DNA from: Parvivirga hydrogeniphila
Lineage (GTDB): Bacteria; Actinomycetota; Coriobacteriia; Anaerosomatales; Anaerosomataceae
Length of the DNA: 64,000 bases
Assembly (NCBI RefSeq): GCF_023371205.1
Contig: NZ_JAMCCO010000001.1
Location: 368,662-432,661, forward strand
Direction of reading: 5' to 3'
Shown in pieces: positions 32,831 through 41,509 of the stretch (the first letter of the stretch is position 1; each line of letters opens with the position of its first letter). Below the pieces are notes generated by a model. The model saw only the letters and a program-made list of their open reading frames with translations, was not told where the DNA came from and searched no databases. Made by a program: the position numbers and the translations under genes.

Positions 32831-33289
32831 ATGGCGATAGCGAAGTGGGATCCGTTCGGCGAGATGCTGAGGATGCAGCGCGAGATGGAGCAGATCCTTG
32901 CGCGGCTCGGAAGCGCGCCGCGTGAGAGCGAGGCGCGGGTCGAGGCCGTGGCGTGGATGCCGAAGATCGACGTCAAGGCGAGCGGCGACGACATCGTGGT
33001 GCTCGCTGAGCTGCCGGGGGTGTCTCCCGACGACGTCGAGGTCGAGGTCACTGACAACGTGCTGACGATCAAAGGCGAGCGCAAAGCGTCGCTCGAGGAG
33101 AAGGACGAGAGCTGGCTTCTGTGCGAGACCTGCTACGGCGCGTTCGAGCGCACGATCGCTCTGCCCGAGGGCGTCGATCCCAGCTCCATCGAAGCCGGCT
33201 TCGAGAACGGCGTGCTTGCGATTCGCGTGCCGAAAGCTCTTGCGAGCGCAAAGCCGAAGACCACGAAGGTAGAGATCGGAAAGAAGTGA
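32831..33289 (+). CDS. Small heat-shock protein (Hsp20/alpha-crystallin)
   Basis: 152 residues. Alpha-crystallin domain at about 45-140 (ELPGVSPDDVEVEVTDNVL; IKGERK) and the C-terminal tail. Holdase chaperone for unfolding proteins. The ATG at 32831 sits eight bases after AGGAGGTG; the in-frame GTG at 32822 overlaps that site. It closes the heat-shock operon 48 bases after clpB. A second, related copy lies at 56551-57012. Confidence 0.95.
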   Translation: MAIAKWDPFGEMLRMQREMEQILARLGSAPRESEARVEAVAWMPKIDVKASGDDIVVLAELPGVSPDDVEVEVTDNVLTIKGERKASLEEKDESWLLCETCYGAFERTIALPEGVDPSSIEAGFENGVLAIRVPKALASAKPKTTKVEIGKK

Positions 33290-33311
33290 CGCCCTCGTAG
33301 CTCGGATGGCA

Positions 33312-33341
33312 GGCGGCTCCGGGATTCCCGGAGCCGCCTTC
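33312..33341 (+). terminator. Terminator of the heat-shock operon
   Basis: A 12-base perfect stem (33312-33323 with 33327-33338), three-base loop ATT, followed by TTCGTT. The -35 of the marR promoter begins two bases later. Confidence 0.85.
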
Positions 33342-33342
33342 G

Positions 33343-33392
33343 TTGACAGTCGCTCACGCAAAAGATAGTATGCTAACGGTTAGCATGCTAAC
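33343..33392 (+). promoter_or_regulatory. marR promoter with palindromic operator
   Basis: TTGACA (33343-33348), 17-base spacer, TAGTAT (33366-33371). Immediately over the -10 and start region are two overlapping palindromes: ATGCTAAC-G-GTTAGCAT (33370-33386) and GTTAGCATGCTAAC (33379-33392). This is the expected position and form of an autoregulatory MarR operator. Confidence 0.75.
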
Positions 33393-33405
33393 GAAAGGAA
33401 TCGCT

Positions 33406-33957
33406 GTGCCGTGTTCGCGCATCGACGATCCAGAAGGCTCCCCGCCGTTCGATGACGAGTGGGAGGTCGCGCAGGCGGCAGGCGTCGATCCGCACTTGTA
33501 CGCCGCCTTCCGTTCGCTCAAGCGCGTCATGACGCTCTATCGCCAGTTGGCGTTCACGGTCTTCGAGGGCGCGGGTGTCCATCCGGGCCAGGCGGCGTGC
33601 CTGTTCATAGTCGCGTCGACGCCGGGTCTCAGCCAGCGCGAGCTTGCCGACCGGTTGCACGTCTCGCCGCCGACCGTGACGGCCATGCTGCAGAAGATGG
33701 AGCGCGCAGGATTCGTCGAACGACGGCCGGACGCCGCCGATCAGCGCTTGATGAGGATCTGGCCGACGGACCAAGGCCGTGAGGCCGCCCGGGCGCTCGG
33801 AGAGGTGTTCGCCGACCACATGAAGACGATGTTCGACGGGTTCACCGAAGAGGAGATGACGACGTTCGTGGAGCTCATGGAGCGGCTTGGAGAAAACGTC
33901 GCTCAGTGGTTGCCGCTGTGGCGGGCAGAGAAGCGTTCCGCGGGAAACGAGGAGTGA
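33406..33957 (+). CDS. MarR-family transcriptional regulator
   Basis: 183 residues from GTG 33406 (AAAGGA six bases upstream). An in-frame ATG at 33385 lies inside the operator and is less likely. The winged helix-turn-helix is at about 60-125 (LSQRELADRLHVSPPTVT; ERRPDAADQRL). MarR proteins sense small molecules and repress neighbouring efflux genes. The gene ends one base before the ABC exporter start, so it probably controls itself and the exporter through the palindromes at its promoter. Confidence 0.92.
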   Translation: MPCSRIDDPEGSPPFDDEWEVAQAAGVDPHLYAAFRSLKRVMTLYRQLAFTVFEGAGVHPGQAACLFIVASTPGLSQRELADRLHVSPPTVTAMLQKMERAGFVERRPDAADQRLMRIWPTDQGREAARALGEVFADHMKTMFDGFTEEEMTTFVELMERLGENVAQWLPLWRAEKRSAGNEE

Positions 33958-33958
33958 G

Positions 33959-35686
33959 ATGCGCAAGCTTTTCCGGTTCTTGCGACCGTACTGGAAGCAG
34001 ATAGCCCTGGTCGTGCTGCTGCTGGTGATCCAGGCGATCGCCAACTTGTACCTTCCCGACCTCAACGCCGAGATCATCAACAAGGGAATCGCCAAGGGAG
34101 ATGTCGACTTCATACTGCGCACGGGCGGCATCATGGTCGGCGTGACCCTCGTGCTCGGCATCGTCTCCGTCGTGGCCGTCTACCTTGGCGCAAGAACCGC
34201 CATGGCCTTCGGTCGAGATCTGCGGAGCGCGGTCTTCCGCGCGGTGGAGAGCTTCTCTGCGGCCGAGCTCAACCGGTTCGGCACGGCGTCGCTCATCACG
34301 CGCAACACCAACGACGTGCAGCAGGTGCAGATGCTCGCGGTTCTCGGGCTGAACATCATGATCCTCGCGCCCGTGATGGCGATAGGCGGCATCATCATGG
34401 CGTTGCGGCAGGACGTGCCCTTGTCAGGGCTGCTCCTTGTGGTCATCCCCCTCATGGGTCTCGTCGTCGGCCTTGCGATGAGCAAGGCGCTCCCGCTCTT
34501 CCGGAAGGTCCAGGTCAAGACAGACCGCATCAACCAGGTCGTGCGCGAGTACCTGGCAGGCGTGCGCGTGATCCGCGCATTCGTGCGGACCGAGCACGAG
34601 CGCCGACGGTTCCAGGAGGTCAACGCGGATCTCACACAGACCACGGTGCGCGTGCAGCGGCTGTTCGCGACGGTCATGCCGGCGATGATGACCATCTTCA
34701 ACATGACCGTCGTGGCGATCCTCCTCTTCGGCGCCAAGCGGGTCGATGCCGGAGCGATGCAGGTCGGCAACCTCACCGCGTTCATCGCCTACATGATGCA
34801 GATCCTCATCTCGGTGATGATGGCGGTCATCATGTTCGCGATGGTGCCGCGTGCGGCCGCGTCGGCCGAGCGCATCGTCGAGGTGCTGGAGACCGAGCCT
34901 TCGATCAAAGACCCCGAGAATCCAGCGCCGGAGTCCGGAGAGTGCGGCTTCGTCGCATTCGAGCACGTCGGCTTCCGGTATCCTGGCGCTGAGCATTCCG
35001 TGCTGTGCGACGTCTCGTTCGCGGCTGCGCCAGGGGAAGTGACGGCGATCGTCGGCTCGACCGGAAGCGGGAAGTCCACGCTCATCAACCTGATTCCTCG
35101 CTTCTACGACGCCACAGAAGGGCGCGTCCTCGTCGACTGCGTCGATGTGCGCGAGATGCCACGGGAACAGCTGTGGACCAAGATCGGCTTCGTGCCGCAG
35201 AAGGCGTTCCTGTTCTCAGGAACGGTCGCGGACAACCTGCGCTTCGGCAAGCCTGACGCGACTGACGAAGAGCTGTGGCACGCGCTGGAGGTCGCTCAGG
35301 CCCGCGAGTTCGTTGAGGCAATGCCGCAGGGCCTTGAGACCCCGGTCGCGCAAGGCGGCGTCTCGGTCTCCGGCGGCCAGCGCCAGCGCCTTGCGATCGC
35401 GAGGGCCCTCGTCAAGCGGCCGGACGTGTACATCTTCGACGACAGCTTCTCGGCGCTCGACTTCAAGACGGACGCGAAGCTCAGGCGCGCGCTCCGTCAC
35501 GAGACCAAGGGCGCGACCGTGATCATCGTGGCGCAGCGCGTGAGCACGATCATGGACGCGGACCGCATCGTCGTGCTCGATCAGGGCCGCGTGGTCGGCA
35601 TCGGCGTGCACAAGGAACTGCTCGATTCGTGCGAGACCTACCGCGAGATCGTCGAGTCTCAACTGACGCTTGAGGAGATAGCATGA
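33959..35686 (+). CDS. Heterodimeric ABC exporter subunit 1 (degenerate ATP site)
   Basis: 575 residues: a six-helix type-IV exporter membrane domain (about 1-315) and an ATPase domain (Walker A GSTGSGKST, signature SVSGGQ). The Walker B reads VYIFDDS: the catalytic glutamate is Asp, as in the degenerate-site subunit of heterodimeric exporters such as BmrCD, LmrCD and TM287/288. It probably exports drugs or lipids together with the next gene. It starts one base after marR and overlaps the partner by four bases. Confidence 0.93.
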   Translation: MRKLFRFLRPYWKQIALVVLLLVIQAIANLYLPDLNAEIINKGIAKGDVDFILRTGGIMVGVTLVLGIVSVVAVYLGARTAMAFGRDLRSAVFRAVESFSAAELNRFGTASLITRNTNDVQQVQMLAVLGLNIMILAPVMAIGGIIMALRQDVPLSGLLLVVIPLMGLVVGLAMSKALPLFRKVQVKTDRINQVVREYLAGVRVIRAFVRTEHERRRFQEVNADLTQTTVRVQRLFATVMPAMMTIFNMTVVAILLFGAKRVDAGAMQVGNLTAFIAYMMQILISVMMAVIMFAMVPRAAASAERIVEVLETEPSIKDPENPAPESGECGFVAFEHVGFRYPGAEHSVLCDVSFAAAPGEVTAIVGSTGSGKSTLINLIPRFYDATEGRVLVDCVDVREMPREQLWTKIGFVPQKAFLFSGTVADNLRFGKPDATDEELWHALEVAQAREFVEAMPQGLETPVAQGGVSVSGGQRQRLAIARALVKRPDVYIFDDSFSALDFKTDAKLRRALRHETKGATVIIVAQRVSTIMDADRIVVLDQGRVVGIGVHKELLDSCETYREIVESQLTLEEIA

Positions 35687-37671
35687 CCGAGAACGCTCGT
35701 GACGACGTGAAGATCGCTCCGCGCCCCGGAGCGGGGCCTGGTCCTGGGCGCGGTTTCGGGCCGGGCGGGCACATGGGGATGGCTCCGGTCGCCAAGCCGA
35801 AAGACTTCCGCAGCTCGCTGAAGCGTCTTGCGGTGCTGCTGCGGCCGCAGGCGCTCACGATCGGCCTCGTGGTCCTCTTGGCCGCAGCGAGCGTCGCGCT
35901 CAGCGTCGCCGCTCCCAAGGTCATCGGCAAGGCGACGAACGTCATCTTCGAGGGCGTCATCGGCAAGAAGATGCCTGCTGGGGTCACCAAGGCGCAGGTC
36001 GTGGAGATGATGCGCCAGAAGGGCCAGGACCGCCTCGTGGACATGCTCGCGAACATGAACGTGAAGCCGGGCCATGGCATCGACTTCGACAAGCTGCAGG
36101 GCATCCTCACGACGATCGCAGCGCTGTACCTGCTCTCTGCGCTCTTCCAGTGGGCGCAGGGCTACCTCATGGCAGGCGTGTCGCAGCGGGTCGTCTACGA
36201 CATGCGCGCACGGGTGGACGAGAAGCTCGCCAGGCTCCCGCTCAAGTACTTCGACAACCACCCGCGCGGAGACGTCCTGAGCCGCGTGACGAACGACATC
36301 GACAACATCGCGCAGACGCTGCAACAGGCGATGACGCAGCTCATCACGGCGCTGCTGACGATCATCGGCGTGCTGGCGATGATGTTCTCGATCAGCTGGA
36401 TATTGGCGCTGATATCGCTCGTCACCGTTCCGCTGTCCGTCCTGGTGACGATCATGATCGCGAAGCGCTCGCAGGTGCAGTTCTCCCGCCAGTGGGAGCG
36501 CATCGGTGCGCTCAACGGCCACGTCGAGGAGATGCACACCGGCCACGCGATCGTGAAGGTCTTCGGGCGGCAGAAGGAGGCCATCGAGCGGTTCGACGAG
36601 CTCAACGCGCAGGTCTACGACGCAAGCTTCAAGGCGCAGTTCATCTCGGGCATCATCCAGCCGTCGATGAACTTCATCAACAAACTGAACTACGTGGCGA
36701 TCTGCGTCATCGGTGGCGTCCGCGTCGCGCACGGCACGCTGAGCTTCGGCGACGTGCAGGCGTTCATCCAGTACTCGCAGCAGTTCACACAGCCGATCGT
36801 CCAAACGGCGAGCATCGCCAACGTGCTGCAGTCGACCGTCGCGTCGGCCGAGCGCGTGTTCGAACTCCTGGACGAGCCTGAGGAAACGCCCGATCCTGTA
36901 CAGCCCGTGAAGCTTCCCGAAGTGCATGGGCGCGTGGAGTTCGACCACGTCTCGTTCCGGTACGTTCCCGACAAGCCGCTCATCGAGGACCTGAACCTCG
37001 TCGTCGAGCCGGGTCATACCGTGGCGATCGTCGGGCCGACCGGCGCCGGCAAGACGACCCTCGTGAACCTTTTGATGCGCTTCTACGACGTGGACGAGGG
37101 CGCGATCCGCATCGACGGCGTGGATGTCCGCGATATGGCGCGCGATGACCTGAGGCGCTTGTTCGGCATGGTCCTGCAAGACACGTGGCTCTTCGGCGGC
37201 ACCATCCGCGAGAACATCGCGTACGGCAAGGAAGGCGCCACAGAAGAGGAGATCATCGCGGCGGCCGAAGCGGCGCACGTCGACCACTTCGTGCGGACGC
37301 TTCCCGAGGGGTACGACACGCGCATCGACGATGACGCCGCCAACATCTCGCAGGGCGAGCGACAGCTGCTCACCATCGCCCGCGCGTTTCTTGCGGATCC
37401 GGAGATCCTCATCCTGGACGAGGCCACGAGCTCGGTCGACACGCGAACCGAGGTGCTCATCCAGCGCGCGATGGCCACACTCATGAAGGGCCGCACAAGC
37501 TTCGTGATCGCGCACCGCCTGTCAACGGTACGCAACGCCGAGACGATCATCGTCATGGACAACGGTCGCATCGTCGAGCAGGGGAACCACGCGGAGCTGA
37601 TGGCTCGAGGCGGCTTCTACTACGACCTGTACACGAGCCAGTTCGAGCGTGCGTTCGAAGAGGCCGTGTAA
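35683..37671 (+). CDS. Heterodimeric ABC exporter subunit 2
   Basis: 662 residues: a Gly/Pro-rich N-terminal extension (about 1-45), membrane domain with an enlarged first extracellular region (about 85-135), and an ATPase domain with Walker A GPTGAGKTT, a variant signature ISQGERQ, and canonical Walker B ILILDEATS with the catalytic Glu. Its intact glutamate and altered signature complement subunit 1, so the pair forms one active and one degenerate site. Coupled to subunit 1 through ATGA. Confidence 0.94.
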   Translation: MTENARDDVKIAPRPGAGPGPGRGFGPGGHMGMAPVAKPKDFRSSLKRLAVLLRPQALTIGLVVLLAAASVALSVAAPKVIGKATNVIFEGVIGKKMPAGVTKAQVVEMMRQKGQDRLVDMLANMNVKPGHGIDFDKLQGILTTIAALYLLSALFQWAQGYLMAGVSQRVVYDMRARVDEKLARLPLKYFDNHPRGDVLSRVTNDIDNIAQTLQQAMTQLITALLTIIGVLAMMFSISWILALISLVTVPLSVLVTIMIAKRSQVQFSRQWERIGALNGHVEEMHTGHAIVKVFGRQKEAIERFDELNAQVYDASFKAQFISGIIQPSMNFINKLNYVAICVIGGVRVAHGTLSFGDVQAFIQYSQQFTQPIVQTASIANVLQSTVASAERVFELLDEPEETPDPVQPVKLPEVHGRVEFDHVSFRYVPDKPLIEDLNLVVEPGHTVAIVGPTGAGKTTLVNLLMRFYDVDEGAIRIDGVDVRDMARDDLRRLFGMVLQDTWLFGGTIRENIAYGKEGATEEEIIAAAEAAHVDHFVRTLPEGYDTRIDDDAANISQGERQLLTIARAFLADPEILILDEATSSVDTRTEVLIQRAMATLMKGRTSFVIAHRLSTVRNAETIIVMDNGRIVEQGNHAELMARGGFYYDLYTSQFERAFEEAV

Positions 37672-37682
37672 GCGCACGGCAC

Positions 37683-37718
37683 GCGAGGCCTGTCGCCGAG
37701 CTCCGGCGCGGGCCTCGC
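37683..37718. terminator. Terminator between convergent exporter and LOG genes
   Basis: Eight-base inverted repeat GCGAGGCC/GGCCTCGC (37683-37690, 37711-37718) with a 20-base loop that has its own weak pairing. T-run is short. Confidence 0.55.
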
Positions 37719-38456
37719 TTACGGCGTGCTTCCGTTGGCGCCGTGCGGGTGCGCCTTGATGTAGGCGATGGCGTCGTCGACCACATCGGTGAGGTAGATG
37801 TAGTCGAGGTCCTCAGGCAGGATCGTTCCGTTCGCTACGAGCGTGTCGCGGAAGAACAGCATGAGCGGCCGCCAGTAGTGCGAACCCATGACGACGACCG
37901 GGAACGAGGCCATCTTGCCGGTCTGGATGAGCGTGATGGCTTCGAAAAGCTCGTCGAGTGTTCCGAAACCGCCCGGCATGATGACGAACGCGCGCGAGTA
38001 CTTCACCATCATCACCTTGCGCACGAAGAAGTGCTCGAAGGTCATGACCCGGTCGAGGTACGGGTTCGGCTTCTGTTCGTGCGGCAGGTGGATGTTGGCG
38101 CCGATCGACAGCCCGCCCGCCTCCTTGCAGCCGCGGTTCGCCGCTTCCATGATGCCGGGACCGCCGCCGGTCATCACGGCGTAGCCGTTCTCAGCGAGCG
38201 CACGGCCCATCGAGCGCGCGAGCTGGTAGTGCTCGTGGTCTTCGCCGAATCGCGCAGAGCCGAAGACGGTCACCATCGGTCGGTTGATGGTGAAGAACTC
38301 GAATCCTCGCAAGAACTCGAGGAAGATGCGGACCGCAGAGACGGTGTTCTCCTCGTGGCCGTGCCCGCCGGCCAGGAACTCGGCCTCTGCGCCGATGACC
38401 TGCTCGAGCAGGCTCGGCGGGTACGCGTCGCGGTCGTCTCGTTCTAGGTCGCTCAT
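37719..38456 (-). CDS. LOG-family protein (TIGR00730-type Rossmann fold)
   Basis: 245 residues. It has the family motif PGGFGTLDELFE and the upstream VMTGGGPGIMEAANRG. Relatives are nucleotide 5'-monophosphate phosphoribohydrolases that release cytokinin-like bases; in bacteria they may act in nucleotide salvage. The longer N-terminus (about 55 residues before the fold) is typical of one subgroup. ATG 38456 follows AAGGAGAG. It lies downstream of the GerMN gene but beyond a hairpin. Confidence 0.9.
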   Translation of the reverse strand: MSDLERDDRDAYPPSLLEQVIGAEAEFLAGGHGHEENTVSAVRIFLEFLRGFEFFTINRPMVTVFGSARFGEDHEHYQLARSMGRALAENGYAVMTGGGPGIMEAANRGCKEAGGLSIGANIHLPHEQKPNPYLDRVMTFEHFFVRKVMMVKYSRAFVIMPGGFGTLDELFEAITLIQTGKMASFPVVVMGSHYWRPLMLFFRDTLVANGTILPEDLDYIYLTDVVDDAIAYIKAHPHGANGSTP

Positions 38457-38477
38457 CGTCTCTCCTTCGGACAGAAG

Positions 38478-38509
38478 CAGGTGCGCCGATTGTACTATCG
38501 GCGCACCTG
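38478..38509 (-). terminator. Hairpin between the GerMN and LOG genes
   Basis: A 13-base perfect inverted repeat (38478-38490, 38497-38509) with a six-base loop. It lies just after the GerMN stop and about 20 bases before the LOG start, so it is a likely terminator for the GerMN transcript, though T-runs are weak. Confidence 0.55.
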
Positions 38510-38531
38510 GTCGCGTGCGATCGCTGCCGGC

Positions 38532-39464
38532 CTACGGGAGGAGCTTGACCGGTATCGTCACCACGTCGATGCGCGAGCCGTCCCGCGGCGACTCCGCGAA
38601 CACGACGAGCGAGCCCATCTGGACGCGGGTCACCGTGAACGGCACGGTGTCTGCGAACGTGCCGCGCGTGCCTGTCCCGGACGAGGCCATGATGGTCTTC
38701 GAGCCGACGACGGTGCCGGCGGCATCACGGACCTCCGCCTTGAAGACGGCCTCGAAGACGTTCGCCGTTCCGCTGATCCGAAGCGGGCTTCGTGCCGACT
38801 CGCCTGGCCTCGGGGACTCCACGAAGATGGCAGGCAGCATGTCTTCGAAGTCTTTGCGCTGCATGGGGTGGTCGATGACGATGCCTTCACCGCTGAAGAC
38901 GTCCACGGGCCTGCCATCGAGCTTCAGCGTGACCGCATCGACCGTGTCGAACTGCGTGGCCGTGAACACGAGCTGCGCGAGCCGCATGAACATCGAGAGC
39001 GAGCCGCCGCCATCGTCGAACTCGCCCGTGAGGTCGACCGTCGCCACGCGGTCGCGGATCGACACCGAGCGCAAGCGGGTACCGGCGGGTATCTCGGTGT
39101 GGAAGCCGTAGGCCGCATCGGTGCTCGACGGCCCCTTGAGCAGCTCGTTCAGCGCGGCGGTCGCGACTGCTTTGGTGTACGGCACCTGGCGCACGACGAC
39201 GCCGAGCTTCTCGCCGCGCGGATAGTACACCGACAGCGCGAGCGTCTTGCTGGTGGAGGAGCCGCTGCCGCCCGCTGGCGGCGCGGTCGTTTCGCTCGAG
39301 CCGTCTTCTGGCGGAAGCGGCTGCGCAGTCGGCTCTTCGGTCGCCGGCCGTGAGCCCGTCGCGTCTTCTGTCGACGTGACGGGCTTCCGTGCACAGCCCC
39401 ACGCCGTGACAGCGAGCGCCAGGATGGCAAGCACCGTGCAGAATGCGATGAGCCTTCGTGCCAT
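38532..39464 (-). CDS. GerMN/Gmad2-domain putative lipoprotein
   Basis: 310 residues. An N-terminal hydrophobic signal ends in AWGC near residue 23, a possible but imperfect lipobox. A Ser/Thr/Pro linker leads to a GerMN domain (about 70-185: ALSVYYP; ALNELLKGPSS; IRDRVATVDLTGEF) and a C-terminal Gmad2 Ig-like domain (about 205-305: IFVESPRPGESARSPLRISGTA). These domains occur in spore-germination proteins but also in non-sporulating bacteria as cell-envelope proteins. ATG 39464 has GGGAG nine bases upstream. Role unknown. Confidence 0.85.
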   Translation of the reverse strand: MARRLIAFCTVLAILALAVTAWGCARKPVTSTEDATGSRPATEEPTAQPLPPEDGSSETTAPPAGGSGSSTSKTLALSVYYPRGEKLGVVVRQVPYTKAVATAALNELLKGPSSTDAAYGFHTEIPAGTRLRSVSIRDRVATVDLTGEFDDGGGSLSMFMRLAQLVFTATQFDTVDAVTLKLDGRPVDVFSGEGIVIDHPMQRKDFEDMLPAIFVESPRPGESARSPLRISGTANVFEAVFKAEVRDAAGTVVGSKTIMASSGTGTRGTFADTVPFTVTRVQMGSLVVFAESPRDGSRIDVVTIPVKLLP

Positions 39465-39558
39465 GACGATCATCTCCCTCGGTAGAGCCATACTCTTCTT
39501 GTATCCCCTGCGCCGTTCGGCACGTTCGTCTTGAGCGGACACGTCATCAAGCCGATAC

Positions 39559-41271
39559 ATGCTGCGTAGGTTCCCCTTCGAGGAGACCGACACGAGCGAG
39601 CGCATCGACATAGGGCCGCGATCGCGTGCGTGCGACCGCCAGCGCGCCGCTGTCGCTGAGATGCTCGAAGGAGCGTCGTTCCCGGCAGCCATCTGGTCAG
39701 GGGCGGAGATGCGCTTCGTGTGGATGAACCGCGCATTCAAAGACGTGCTCGATGACGTGAGGCCGCAGTGGGACCTTCTCGGCATGCCGGTCCGCGGCTT
39801 CCTTTCCGACACACGGTCTGCCGTGCGTTTCATCGACGCCGCATACACCGGTCAAGCTCTCACCGTCCCCGAATACGAGCACTCCCCGTCTTGGGGCGAG
39901 ACCACATACTGGCAGCTCGAGTACCTGCCCATCCCTGGTCGGCTGGACGGACCGTACGACGTGCTGTTCACGGCCATCGACGTGACCCAGACCGTTCTTG
40001 CGCGCAAGCGGGCCGAGGCCGAGCTGGACGAGATCCGCAGGGCGATGGGCCTCATCGACGCGACGATCCTCTCCACGCTGGACGCCGAGGAGGCGATGCA
40101 GCGCGTGCTCGTCGAGGCCACGGAGGTGTTCGGCGCGGACTGGAGCTGGATCGCCGAGCGCCGGCCTGCGGGGTGGGTGTTCCGCAACGTGCACGGTTGG
40201 CCCGAGGAGATGATCGGCCTTCGCTTCTCGGACGACGGTCCGTCGCTGCCCCGGCTTGCGGCCGAGCGCATGCGCGTCGTCGCCGTCGGCTCGGTGGAGG
40301 ACGCCGATCCCGTCGAACGGCTGCTCATGGAGCGGCACGACATCGGAGCCATGCTGCTGGTGCCAGTGCTGCACAGGGGAGAGGCCGCCGCAGTGCTCGG
40401 CTTCTGCTGGGACGCCGAGGCCGCATTCAGCGCAGCGGTGCTCGACGCCTCCGAGAAGCTGTCGGTGTCGCTCTCGCTCGCTGTCGAGAACGCTCGGGCG
40501 TACGAGGCCGAGCGTTCGATGCGGCGCACGCTGCAATCGGCGTTCTTCACCGCGCCTGAAGCCGTGCCCGGTCTGGAGGTAGGCCACCTGTTCCACTCCG
40601 CTTCGGGCGGGGCGACGCTCGGCCGCGACTTCTACGATATCGTGCAGCTGAGCGAGGGTCGGGCCGGTGTCGCGATCGGAAGCGTCGTCGAGCGGCGCGA
40701 CGACTCGCCGGCGTTCGCGGCGCTGCTGAAGAGCGCGATGCGCTCGGAGGCGTATCGTCTGCCGGCGCCTGCGAGCGTGCTTGCTCACGCCAGCGACATC
40801 GTGGCGAGGCACGCGGAACCGGGTCTTGGCGCAACCGCGTTCTTCTGCTCGATCGACCTGGCCACCGGCACGATGGCGTACGCCAACGCGGGGCACCCGG
40901 GGCCTGTGCTCGTTCGTGATGGCGAAGAACCACTCATGCTCGCAGACGATGGACCGGGTCTCGGCGCAAGCGCAGCGGGAAGGTTCGTCTCCCGCAGCGC
41001 GGAGCTCAGGGTCGGCGACCTGCTCGTGCTGTATACGAACGGCGCGATCGCTGGGAGACGGCGGGATGCAGAGCCGTTCGGAGCGCGGCGGCTCGTGAGC
41101 GCATGCGCGGCGTGCGCAGACGCTCCCGCCCGCGAGGTTCCTCAGGAGATCTTCCTGGATCTGTTCTCGTACGCCGACGGGCGGCTGACCGAGGACGTCG
41201 CCATCCTCGCGCTGCGCCGCACCGGCGAGACCGATTCTGGCCAGCAACGCCTCGAGCTGGCTGCGCTCTGA
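39559..41271 (+). CDS. PAS-GAF-SpoIIE-type protein with degenerate phosphatase site
   Basis: 570 residues. PAS-like domain (about 28-150), a linker helix, a GAF domain (about 165-320) and a PP2C/SpoIIE-type domain (about 340-560). The domain keeps DFYD, GHPGPVLV and the final TEDVAIL Asp, but the usual GD before VSG is GS (AIGSVVERR) and the usual YTDG is YTNG, so two metal-binding aspartates seem lost. It may be a weak enzyme or a binding pseudo-phosphatase. No Shine-Dalgarno is seen at ATG 39559; ATG 39661 is an alternative start. Confidence 0.8.
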   Translation: MLRRFPFEETDTSERIDIGPRSRACDRQRAAVAEMLEGASFPAAIWSGAEMRFVWMNRAFKDVLDDVRPQWDLLGMPVRGFLSDTRSAVRFIDAAYTGQALTVPEYEHSPSWGETTYWQLEYLPIPGRLDGPYDVLFTAIDVTQTVLARKRAEAELDEIRRAMGLIDATILSTLDAEEAMQRVLVEATEVFGADWSWIAERRPAGWVFRNVHGWPEEMIGLRFSDDGPSLPRLAAERMRVVAVGSVEDADPVERLLMERHDIGAMLLVPVLHRGEAAAVLGFCWDAEAAFSAAVLDASEKLSVSLSLAVENARAYEAERSMRRTLQSAFFTAPEAVPGLEVGHLFHSASGGATLGRDFYDIVQLSEGRAGVAIGSVVERRDDSPAFAALLKSAMRSEAYRLPAPASVLAHASDIVARHAEPGLGATAFFCSIDLATGTMAYANAGHPGPVLVRDGEEPLMLADDGPGLGASAAGRFVSRSAELRVGDLLVLYTNGAIAGRRRDAEPFGARRLVSACAACADAPAREVPQEIFLDLFSYADGRLTEDVAILALRRTGETDSGQQRLELAAL

Positions 41272-41363
41272 AGCGGACCACGAGCCGATTGCGCTACCAT
41301 AACGCGAGCACGTTTGATGTTCGTCAGCGCCCGGAGCGCCTAGAAAGCCTCGTGAGGAGCGCC

Positions 41364-41495
41364 ATGTCAGAGATCAGCCCGTTCCAAAGCCCGTACAAGC
41401 ACTGGAGAAGCGGCCTGCTCCTGGAGATGCTCACTGCCGCTGGCTTCATCTCAGCTCTGGTCGTGCTGGCGTACGTGCTGGCTGCCGTCATCTAG
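41364..41495 (+). CDS. 43-residue single-pass membrane peptide before trkH
   Basis: A small protein with a polar N-terminus (MSEISPFQSPYKHWRSG) and one membrane segment (about 20-42) that reaches the C-terminus. GAGGAG lies upstream at good spacing, and the gene ends 14 bases before trkH. It may be an accessory subunit of the potassium transporter, by analogy with small subunits such as KdpF (inference); there is no detectable similarity that I can name. Confidence 0.65.
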   Translation: MSEISPFQSPYKHWRSGLLLEMLTAAGFISALVVLAYVLAAVI

Positions 41496-41509
41496 GGAGA
41501 CTGCCGAGC

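Noticed and set aside
39530-39551. CTTGAGC-N8-CATCAAG between the GerMN and sensor genes considered as a HAIR site
   Set aside because: The spacer is N8, not N7, neighbouring genes have no heat-shock link, and CTTGA/TCAAG pairs can occur by chance.
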